Assembly: GCA_017427985.1 (NCBI GenBank) | Contig: JAFRRS010000015.1 | Location: 124,001 to 188,000 of the forward strand | Reading direction: 5' to 3' | Length of the DNA: 64,000 nt | From: Bacteroidales bacterium | Lineage (GTDB): Bacteria > Bacteroidota > Bacteroidia > Bacteroidales > F082 | Shown: positions 53,301 through 58,583 of the stretch, one piece after another | Layout of the letters: each line of letters begins with the position of its first letter | How positions within the stretch are numbered: the first letter of the stretch is position 1 | Notes under the pieces: model-generated | Databases searched by the model: none | The model's input: the letters and a program-made list of their open reading frames with translations, nothing else | What the model was told of the DNA's origin: nothing | Position numbers and translations under genes: made by a program

Positions 53301-55648
53301 GCACAATGACCGCTGAGACAACAGCCAACTGGATTAGCAATATTGAAGTTGATGAAGCAGATGAAATGGGCGAGGTGACATTCGATGTCACACCAAACAC
53401 GTCAAACGAGAGCCGTTCGGCAACAGTTACTCTCACATTCACTTACGACACCGACAAGACAGCTACTGCCGATGTAACCGTGACACAAAACGGACAACCA
53501 GGACAACCATCTATTACGGTTGACCCTGAAAGTGCCGTTGTTGTTAGCGATGGCGGTGCTCCAGAATTCACAATCAATTACGCAAGCATAGCCATTGAAG
53601 CTGACGACGATTTTGACGTGCAATTCTACGAATCAAATGGAACAACGACGATCTCTAAACCTGATTGGATTAACAGTGCAACGATTAGCGGTAACACAAC
53701 TGACGGATTTACACTTACGGTAACAGTTGACCCAAACACAAGTGCTGAACGTGCTGCTTATCTGAAAGTATATGCTCTTGATGGTGACGATATTATTTAT
53801 TCTAATCTTATCACCATCTCACAAAACGAATATATACCGCCAGCGACATACACTCTCGTCACCGACATAGACCAGGTAGTTTCTGGTAAGCATTATATCA
53901 TTGCAAGTAGCGCAGAGGATGGACCAGCTTATGCAATGGGAGCACAGAACAACAATAACAGGGCAGGCGTTGCTGTAACTGTATCAGAAGCAAATATTAC
54001 ACAAACGGGAGGTGTTTACGAGTTCGTTATAAATGGTCCAAATGACGGAAATTACACTATTTATGATAAGATTAATTCAGGTTATTTGTATGCAGCAAGC
54101 AGCGGTAGTAATCATTTGAAATTAGAAACAGAACTTGATGATAATGGCAGATGGAGCATTGATGTTGATAATACTGGTGTTGCCACAATAATTGCACAAG
54201 GTACAAATACTCGTAATAATATGAGATATAATAGTAGCAGTACAATATTCTCATGTTATAGTTATGGTAATCAGTTAGATGTTTATATCTATGTCAAAGA
54301 CGATGATACAGAATTGGAGTATTACGGCGACCCAGTATCTTTGGAAGCAAGTGCATTTGATTTCACTCACAACACTTACTCTGTTGGCGGAACGATGACA
54401 ATCACTGGAGGGCCAGTGGCTAATGACCCAAGCTCACTTATCATCCAAGACGGTGCCCAACTCATCCATGAAAGCCCAATTAACGCCACAGTTCAAAATG
54501 GCGTAACCGCAGCACCATCATGGACCAGCAATGTAGGCGGCGGATGGTATTTCATCGCATCACCTGTCGATGATGCTGTGATAGCAGAATCAATCTTGAT
54601 AGAACCCTTCGACTTGTACAAATACGACGAGCCTGAAGCCATGTGGTATGCATACAATGGCAGTGGAGCTCCTTTCACAACAATGGAAAGAGGTATCGGA
54701 TACCTCCATGCAAGCGCAGAGGAGCAAATATTGGCATTCGCAGGTACTATGATAGGAACAGAGACTGAGATAACAAAAACATTAAGCTTCACCAGCGCAT
54801 TAGGTGATGATCTGAGAGGCTACAACCTTATGGGTAACCCATACACACGCGACCTCGAGTATGGTGACATCACACTCGGTGGAAAGAACGTCACAGCATT
54901 CCTCGGTCTAACTGATGATGGTGAAGAATATTTACCATGTAACTTACAAGATGATGATAGAATCAGACCATGTCAGGGATTCTTCATCCAAGCCACTGGC
55001 GCAGGACAATATCTTGTGTTCAACCCGGCAAAGAAAGACAGGAGCGAAATCGGTCTCATCAGCATCAAAGCGGGCAACGAGGAGTTCATGGACAAGGCTT
55101 ACATCCAGATAGGTGGCGGTAACACCTTGCGCAAGATTGCGTTCTCCGACAACAACATGGTCTATGTGATGGACGGCGACGACGACTACGCAGCCATGAC
55201 AATTTACGAGCTCGCCAACCCGATACCGGTACACTTCATGGCGGCAGAGCCTGGCACTTACACCATCACCGTCAACGCCAAGAACATCGACCTCGACTAC
55301 ATGCATCTCGTCGACGAGTTCACCAACGAGCACATCGACCTGCTGAGCGAGCCGACCTACACCTTCACTTCGGCTGAAGGCGACAAGCCAGGACGTTTCA
55401 CCATCGTCTTCGGCATCGACAACGTCGAAGAGAACTTTGAGAGCAACGTCTTCGCCTACCAGAACGAGGACGAGCTCGTGGTCGACGGCAAGGGCACGCT
55501 ACAGATATTCGATGTACTGGGACGCTTCGTGGGCAGCCACGAGGTACACGGCAGCGAGAGAATCAGCCTGTCGTCGTTCAACACCGGCGTGTATGTTCTG
55601 AGAATGGTCGGCGAAAACGTGAAGACACAGAAAATTGTTGTGAGATAA
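47360..55648 (+). CDS. giant multidomain T9SS surface protein (BACON, CHB_HEX_C, InlB repeats)
   Basis: A 2762-residue secreted protein; the signal peptide ends near MWGQ (28). BACON-type domains lie at about 180-263, 1026-1124, 1500-1700 and 1950-2155. Chitobiase C-terminal-like domains (TPEAGTY...ATIYYTTDG pattern) lie at about 268, 767 and 1264. InlB-type repeats begin near 493 (YDGNGNTGGS) and 1715 (YDANGGTGTM). An Ig-like domain is at about 575-649, and OB-fold-like segments at about 653-760 and 847-1021. Three copies of a module of about 150 residues start near 1353, 1796 and 2162; the first two (LADLTSSDVFVIVG...GNATDGYTFYPNGSTT) are nearly identical, also as DNA. The C-terminal 70 residues are a T9SS sorting domain (TLQIFDVLGRFVG to KIVVR). 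Adhesin or polysaccharide binding is inferred. Confidence 0.88.
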   Translation: MKRKLTFLISAALMLLTMMATTGEMWGQSDYSTTYTSNCTLTAGTNGSTCSVSIGNNSYDGIKVGTSKAGGTMTVTVPSGAKYLHIHVAAWNGVTGLSLNITPNTNISPTSVSLTADSGISSNSPFTFAGTASSTDYYKVITFTNALTSETTFTFTTSTTKRFVIWGVNSEEEGGGGNTPSISADDVNIAYNATSGSISYTLTNGNGNVTASVTDGDWLTLGTITESAVPFTCSANNGGERTATVTLSYTGATDKAVTVTQAGALSVAAPTFSPEAGTYTSAQNVTISTTTEGATIYYTTDGSTPTSGSTVYTSAISVATTQTIKAIAIKNEVSSAISEAEYTINIPITGYVINFESVANLYADWTFTNMESKQTGNNNVTAHGGTYYGTTGGKATASIQTKEKYSNPGNLTCYVTKQSNNTTSSTWYIQVSSDGSTWTDVETQSATSMSAGTWVEFSADLSSYSNVYVRVYYSGSTAVRNIDDLSLTEASNTFSVTYDGNGNTGGSVPTDSNEYDDGNNTVTVLGNTGNLVKAGYVWSGWNTQPNGEGTTYQANATFTITANTTLYAKWNAKTITDLSYTGTPTKTSYNSGESFDPTGLTVTATFNDESSENVTALVTWTPDPLTTGTTSVTGTYMGQTINVSGLTVTAAPGSEGNPYTVAQARAAIDAGTGLTGVYATGIISQVDSYNSTYNSITYWISSDGTTTSDQLEVYSGKGLNNTNFSSIDDVKVGATVVVYGNLKKYGNVYEFDKNNYLTSYTAPVITVEAPTFSPVAGTYDVAQSVTLSCATDGSTIYYTTDGTNPTNGSTQYTAAINVASTTTIKAIAYVGDDYSTVATATYTIVSLNNISDITEVGTAYSVKGTVVATNSKGFVMGDGTGYVYYYKNDETGKSVGDMVKVSGTTGTYGQIIQFTNSATVTEAATSSYNNTPAATTITAVPDYSTGYHLSTYLEFEGALAKSGSNYLITIGESQIQISYPTTAQSTALTALDGKTVHVKGYFTGINSSSKFTVMLESAEEVIITTPSVTITNATVNVTAVGGNGTIDVTYSNIEPDDINSVAQFFASDGETSATYDWISVEFNDEKDAVYTVEANDSEARTAYFKVYEQSEGIYSNLVTVNQAKFVVDYATLPFAFDGGSSAISSTTGLTQSGLGSDYGSSPKLKFDGTGDWVILKINERPGLLTFDIKGNSFSGSTFKVQTSEDGETYTDLKTYTELGNKQSEEFSSLGENVRYIKWIYTEKVNGNVALGNIELAAYQEQQEQVATPTFTPEAGEYNAAQNVTIACATNGATIYYTTNGDAPTAESTEYTAAIPVTTTTTIKAIAVKEGMNNSDVATATYTINTTPTPSQDNWVATDLADLTSSDVFVIVGNNGSTYAMANNNGTSAPSATAVTIANNKLSEAPADNLKWNISGNATDGYTFYPNGSTTTWLYCINNNNGLRVGDTDNDKTFEIKDDYLYNKGQGRYIGIYNSQDWRSYTNTTGNIAGQTFDFYKRVSTEPSITINPGPYNMNCDGGHAVLEVSCSNMAQNPQLEVVFYESDGTTAAAYNHDWITATIDNDGNLDGTIQLNNSNEARSAYFKIKGVGNDNSEVYSDLVTINQAAYSLSIVFETDELNIEVGGESDRKISFDYSGLGSTPTFEVRLYASDGTTSAIYDWLTTSINKNKVNITVSANTGAARHAYFKVYGAGNNTNTESNLVTINQAEYVALTYTVTYDANGGTGTMTDPNSPYTENAEVTLLENTFTAPEGKIWDSWSVKDANQETITVNNGKFNMPASNVTVSAQWVDNPVTPTYEWELTELADLTASDVFVIVGTRTDEAYAGNYAMTNTVSSSNPPTATPVEIANNKLSNAPADNLKWNISGNATDGYTFYPNGSTTNWLYCTNNNNGVRVGNNDNKTFVVDNGYLKHVSTSRYIGVYQSQDWRCYTSSTATNIANQSFAFYKKVSTEPTITATSGSNLAYDATSGSIIYEIENYEDGTMTAETTANWISNIEVDEADEMGEVTFDVTPNTSNESRSATVTLTFTYDTDKTATADVTVTQNGQPGQPSITVDPESAVVVSDGGAPEFTINYASIAIEADDDFDVQFYESNGTTTISKPDWINSATISGNTTDGFTLTVTVDPNTSAERAAYLKVYALDGDDIIYSNLITISQNEYIPPATYTLVTDIDQVVSGKHYIIASSAEDGPAYAMGAQNNNNRAGVAVTVSEANITQTGGVYEFVINGPNDGNYTIYDKINSGYLYAASSGSNHLKLETELDDNGRWSIDVDNTGVATIIAQGTNTRNNMRYNSSSTIFSCYSYGNQLDVYIYVKDDDTELEYYGDPVSLEASAFDFTHNTYSVGGTMTITGGPVANDPSSLIIQDGAQLIHESPINATVQNGVTAAPSWTSNVGGGWYFIASPVDDAVIAESILIEPFDLYKYDEPEAMWYAYNGSGAPFTTMERGIGYLHASAEEQILAFAGTMIGTETEITKTLSFTSALGDDLRGYNLMGNPYTRDLEYGDITLGGKNVTAFLGLTDDGEEYLPCNLQDDDRIRPCQGFFIQATGAGQYLVFNPAKKDRSEIGLISIKAGNEEFMDKAYIQIGGGNTLRKIAFSDNNMVYVMDGDDDYAAMTIYELANPIPVHFMAAEPGTYTITVNAKNIDLDYMHLVDEFTNEHIDLLSEPTYTFTSAEGDKPGRFTIVFGIDNVEENFESNVFAYQNEDELVVDGKGTLQIFDVLGRFVGSHEVHGSERISLSSFNTGVYVLRMVGENVKTQKIVVR
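51418..53210 (+). repeat. long direct repeat inside the adhesin gene
   Basis: A segment of about 440-460 bases at 51418-51860 recurs at 52747-53210, encoding the two near-identical 150-residue modules. The best matching part (around 51585-51690 and 52920-53025) differs at only a small fraction of bases. A more distant third copy begins near 53845. Confidence 0.8.
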
Positions 55649-55651
55649 TAT

Positions 55652-55790
55652 GCCGCTTCGCGGAATGTGCCGCCTGACGGCGGGATGTGCGGTCTTCGAC
55701 CGAATATGTGGCTTTCAGCCAGAGGCGAAGCCTCCACTTTCTGCGAAGCAGCAAATTTTGCGAAGCAACACATTCGAAACAAATTAAATA
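55652..55790. repeat. array of small GC hairpins
   Basis: A chain of short inverted repeats separated by AATGTG/GATGTG/AATATG linkers: GCCGC-TTC-GCGG, GCCGC-CTGA-CGGCGG, GCGGTC-TTC-GACCG, TGGCT-TTC-AGCCA, then GGC-GAA-GCC and TTGCGAAGCAA. It fills the gap between the adhesin gene and the small CTERM-like gene. Two further units (GCAGCC-TGAC-GGCTG and GCCGC-TGAC-GCGG) follow at 56071-56106. Confidence 0.8.
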
Positions 55791-55798
55791 AAAATACA

Positions 55799-56068
55799 AT
55801 GAAAAAGATATTATTTGCAGTATTGATTGTTTTGACGTTGGGATTCGGTGCCATGGCGCAGCACAGGGGCAACGACAATCTGTTTAACGATTGGAATGAT
55901 GTCAGCAACGGTCTCGACAAATGGGACGATTTCGGCAACGGTCTGAGAGACCCGGGTCTTCCTGGCGGTCACGGTGGCGGCGACACCCCTGCCCCGCTCG
56001 GCAGCGGACTCGTCGTGCTGACGATGCTCGGCGCAGGATACGCTTTTTCGCATAAACGCGAAAAATAA
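55799..56068 (+). CDS. small exported protein with CTERM-like sorting tail
   Basis: An 89-residue protein. The signal peptide is MKKILFAVLIVLTLGFGAMAQ. The mature region is short, polar and repetitive (NDNLFNDWNDVSNGLDKWDDFGNGL), then glycine-rich (LPGGHGGGDT). The C-terminus has a tripartite layout: PAPLGSG motif, a hydrophobic stretch LVVLTMLGAGYAF and the basic end SHKREK. This resembles CTERM-type sorting tails of Bacteroidota (PID-CTERM-like), though exact family membership is inference. It lies between two hairpin arrays, 150 bases after the giant adhesin. Chosen start is the ATG with the Lys-Lys signal peptide start. Confidence 0.75.
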   Translation: MKKILFAVLIVLTLGFGAMAQHRGNDNLFNDWNDVSNGLDKWDDFGNGLRDPGLPGGHGGGDTPAPLGSGLVVLTMLGAGYAFSHKREK

Positions 56069-56070
56069 AA

Positions 56071-56106
56071 TATGCAGCCTGACGGCTGAATGTGCCGCTG
56101 ACGCGG
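56071..56106. repeat. two further GC hairpin units
   Basis: GCAGCC-TGAC-GGCTG and GCCGC-TGAC-GCGG with AATATG and AATGTG linkers, the same pattern as the array at 55652-55790 on the other side of the small gene. Confidence 0.75.
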
Positions 56107-56113
56107 AATATGA

Positions 56114-56162
56114 AAAATGTGTAGGGACGACACAGTTGATGTGATGTCTCTACACATTTTTA
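56114..56162. terminator. long hairpin between convergent genes, family A-like
   Basis: AAAAATGTGTAGGGAC and GTCTCTACACATTTTT form outer arms of about 16 bp (one G-T or mismatch), around an inner imperfect GACACAGTTGATGTG section. With A and T tracts on both ends it could terminate both the small CTERM gene and the convergent EamA gene. Confidence 0.7.
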
Positions 56163-56167
56163 CACAT

Positions 56168-57064
56168 TTAATTCGCCGCCCTACTCTTGTTTACCAAAAT
56201 AACGCCGGTGAACACCAAAACCGCAGCGACGATTTTCTGCCAGCTGAGGCGGTCCATCCCCATAACTATGCTCATCACCGTGGCGATGATAGGCTGCAGG
56301 TAGCCGTAAAGGCTGATGACCGTCGGGCGAAGCGTCTTCTGCCCCACAGGAATGAGGAAATACGCCGTGAAAGTCGAGAAAACGATGATGTAACCAAGCT
56401 CCAAAAGATATTTCGATGGCATGGAGGTCATGTCAAGATGCACTAACTCCTTGAAATCCAACGGGATGGCGACAACCGCCGAAAAAAGGAACATCCATTT
56501 CATGAATGTCACCACGCTGTATCTCGCGATGAGCGGCTTGAAGATTCCAAGATAACACGCCCACACGAGACAGTTGCAAATCATGAAGACGATGCCGAGG
56601 GGCTTGGTCTCGGTGACACCGCCGTTTGCAATTCGTACAGTGTTGAGAATCAAAAAGATAATGCCGACAAAACTCAACGCCACGCCACCCGCTTTTTTAA
56701 GCGTGATAGGCTCTTTGAGCACTATGGCGGCGACAAACATGGTGAAAATCGGGGTGATAGCCGTGATGATGCTGGTGTCGAGAGGCGTGGTAAGCGTGAT
56801 GGCTTTCAAAAATGTTATCTGCGTGATGAAAAGTCCGAGCATCGAGGCGAAAAATATCATCAGGAAATCGCGTTTCTCGACTTTTTCGTGAGGCAGAAAC
56901 AGCGACACGAGCCAGAAAAGCACCGCCGCTCCGCCCGCGCGAAAACAGAACAGCCCTAACGGCGAAATCAGCGCAAGGTTTGTCAAGTCCTTGCAAATGA
57001 TGATGTTAAAGCCGAAAATCGCGTAAGCGAAGAAGCATGAAATATGACCTAAAGACTTTTTCAT
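56168..57064 (-). CDS. EamA/DMT superfamily transporter
   Basis: A 298-residue inner-membrane protein with ten predicted membrane segments in two EamA halves. The first half starts GHISCFFAYAIFGFNIIICKD and has FCFRAGGAAVLFWLVSLF; the second starts IVFMICNCLVWACYLGIFKPLI and ends AAVLVFTGVILVNKSR. DMT permeases of this type export amino acids, metabolites or drugs; the substrate cannot be told. It is transcribed convergently with the small CTERM gene and divergently from the CobW GTPase gene. Confidence 0.9.
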   Translation of the reverse strand: MKKSLGHISCFFAYAIFGFNIIICKDLTNLALISPLGLFCFRAGGAAVLFWLVSLFLPHEKVEKRDFLMIFFASMLGLFITQITFLKAITLTTPLDTSIITAITPIFTMFVAAIVLKEPITLKKAGGVALSFVGIIFLILNTVRIANGGVTETKPLGIVFMICNCLVWACYLGIFKPLIARYSVVTFMKWMFLFSAVVAIPLDFKELVHLDMTSMPSKYLLELGYIIVFSTFTAYFLIPVGQKTLRPTVISLYGYLQPIIATVMSIVMGMDRLSWQKIVAAVLVFTGVILVNKSRAAN

Positions 57065-57072
57065 AAGCGGCG

Positions 57073-57080
57073 CAAAAATA
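57073..57080 (-). promoter_or_regulatory. -7 promoter box of the EamA gene
   Basis: TATTTTTG on the minus strand, 8 bases before the ATG at 57064; a near-leaderless transcript is predicted. Confidence 0.55.
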
Positions 57081-57085
57081 CGAAA

Positions 57086-57169
57086 AAGACCTTAGATTTT
57101 AGACCTTAGACCTTAGTTTTTTATAAATCTTATTGCTAAAGTCTAAAGTCTAAGGTCTAAAGTCTAAAA
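57086..57169. repeat. inverted heptamer repeat array
   Basis: The left block repeats TTAGACC-like heptamers (GACCTTAGATTTTAGACC...). The right block repeats the complement, TAAAGTC/TAAGGTC heptamers. They are about 29-33 bases each and separated by roughly 22 bases. The whole can fold as a long imperfect hairpin between the divergent EamA and CobW genes. Confidence 0.85.
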
Positions 57170-57175
57170 AAAATG

Positions 57176-57183
57176 TATCTTTG
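57176..57183 (+). promoter_or_regulatory. -7 promoter box of the CobW gene
   Basis: TATCTTTG, 29 bases before the ATG at 57213, directly after the heptamer array. Confidence 0.6.
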
Positions 57184-57212
57184 CAGTTCGAAAAAAATTA
57201 AAAAATAGAAAT

Positions 57213-58424
57213 ATGAGTAGAATGGAAACTCCGGTCCTACTTCTGACCGGTTATCTCGGAAGCGGAAAAACGACTTTGGTAAACCATATCCTTTCGAACA
57301 AGAAAGGCATCAAATTCGCAGTGATTGTCAATGATATAGGCGAGGTGAACATCGATGCTGACTTAATACAGAAGGGCGGTGTCGTGGGCAAGAAAGACGA
57401 GAGTCTCGTGGCGTTGCAGAACGGATGTATCTGCTGCACCTTGAAGATGGACCTCATCGAGCAGCTCAACGACATCATGAAGATGGGACGTTTCGACTAC
57501 ATCGTCATCGAGGCGAGCGGCATCTGCGAGCCTGAGCCAATAGCACGCACCATCGCCGGAATCCCGGGCATGGGCAGAGAATACACCAAACACGGCATCC
57601 CGCGCCTCGACTGCATCGTGACAGTAGTGGACGCACTCAGGATGAAAGACGAGTTCGCTTGCGGCGACAGCCTCAAAAACGAGAACATCGACGAAGACGA
57701 CATCGAAAACCTCGTGATCGAACAAATCGAGTTCTGCAACATGGTTATATTAAATAAGGTGTCGGAGGTGGAGCCGAAAGAGCTGGAACGCATCAGACAA
57801 ATCGTGAAGAACCTCTCCCCTGACGCCGAAATACTCGAATGCGACTACGCCAACGTCGACCTCGACAAGATTATCAATACAGGAAAATTCAATTACAACG
57901 AAGTCAGCGGTTCCGCAGGCTGGATAAAAATCATCGAAGGGAATTCCGTAGAGACGGATGAAAATCCGTCTCATGATGATGACCATCATCATCACCATGA
58001 CGACGATGAACACCATCACCACCATCATGACCACGATGAGGACGAAGGCGAGGCGGAGGAATACGGTATCGGCACGTACGTCTACTACAACCGCAGACCG
58101 TTTGACACCTTGAAATTCAACGATTACGTTTTGAACAGCTGGCCGAAGAACATCATCCGCGCCAAGGGATTGTGCTATTTCGCCGACAACCAGGACATGT
58201 CGTACATCTTCGAGACGGCAGGAAGGCAGAAGAAACTCACCGAAGCCGGCTACTGGTTCGCCACCGCGTCGAAGGAGGAGTTACAGCAGTTCGTGGAACG
58301 CGACCCTTCAATTTTGAAAGACTGGGACGAAGAATACGGCGACAGGATGGAGAAGATAGTGTTTATCGGGCAGAAATTGGATAAGGAGGCGACTAAGAAA
58401 GCACTTGATAATTGCTTGTTTTAA
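57213..58424 (+). CDS. CobW-type G3E GTPase with His-rich loop
   Basis: A 403-residue metal-chaperone GTPase of the CobW/ZNG1 group. It has Walker A GYLGSGKT (13-20), NDIGEVNID (switch region), the metal-binding GCICC (71-75), IEASGICEP and NKVSEVEP (guanine specificity). A histidine/aspartate-rich loop at about 255-280 contains many HHH and DDD runs, and the C-terminal CobW domain follows (RPFDTLKF). Zinc or another transition metal is the probable cargo, in the cytosol. A family A palindrome encodes VETDENPS (about 246-254) directly before the His-rich loop. No zinc-regulator site was recognised upstream. Confidence 0.93.
   Translation: MSRMETPVLLLTGYLGSGKTTLVNHILSNKKGIKFAVIVNDIGEVNIDADLIQKGGVVGKKDESLVALQNGCICCTLKMDLIEQLNDIMKMGRFDYIVIEASGICEPEPIARTIAGIPGMGREYTKHGIPRLDCIVTVVDALRMKDEFACGDSLKNENIDEDDIENLVIEQIEFCNMVILNKVSEVEPKELERIRQIVKNLSPDAEILECDYANVDLDKIINTGKFNYNEVSGSAGWIKIIEGNSVETDENPSHDDDHHHHHDDDEHHHHHHDHDEDEGEAEEYGIGTYVYYNRRPFDTLKFNDYVLNSWPKNIIRAKGLCYFADNQDMSYIFETAGRQKKLTEAGYWFATASKEELQQFVERDPSILKDWDEEYGDRMEKIVFIGQKLDKEATKKALDNCLF
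57948..57972. repeat. family A palindrome inside the CobW gene
   Basis: GTAGAGACGGAT and ATCCGTCTC arms around GAAA, read in frame as VETDENPS. It lies immediately before the histidine-rich loop. Confidence 0.85.
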
Positions 58425-58460
58425 TGAGGTTCCTCACCCCTCCGGGGTTCGGAATGACAA
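58423..58460. repeat. family B repeat after the CobW gene
   Basis: AATGAGGTTCCTCACCCC and GGGGTTCGGAATGACAA around TCC. It starts at the CobW stop codon (TAATGAGG). Facing copy at 58549-58583 is in the opposite direction. Confidence 0.88.
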
Positions 58461-58548
58461 ATATATTGAGTTATAATATGGCGCGGCATAACGGAACTGT
58501 ATAATCATAATGAACCTACAAGCCGCGCCTCATTAATACCATAATGAA

Positions 58549-58583
58549 TTGTCATTCCGAGCGAAGCGAGGAATCTCGTGATT
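58549..58583. repeat. family B repeat forming the end of the MATE gene
   Basis: TTGTCATTCCGAGC and GCGAGGAATCTCGTGATT. On the minus strand it encodes the last residues SRDSSLRSE of the MATE transporter and supplies its stop codon. Confidence 0.88.

Noticed and set aside
47360..55648. Cadherin- or RTX-type adhesin
   Set aside because: No calcium-binding nonapeptide or cadherin motifs; domains are BACON, chitobiase-like and InlB-like, and secretion is by T9SS.
57086..57169. CRISPR array
   Set aside because: The repeat unit is 7 bases with no spacers and arms in opposite orientation; no cas genes are nearby.
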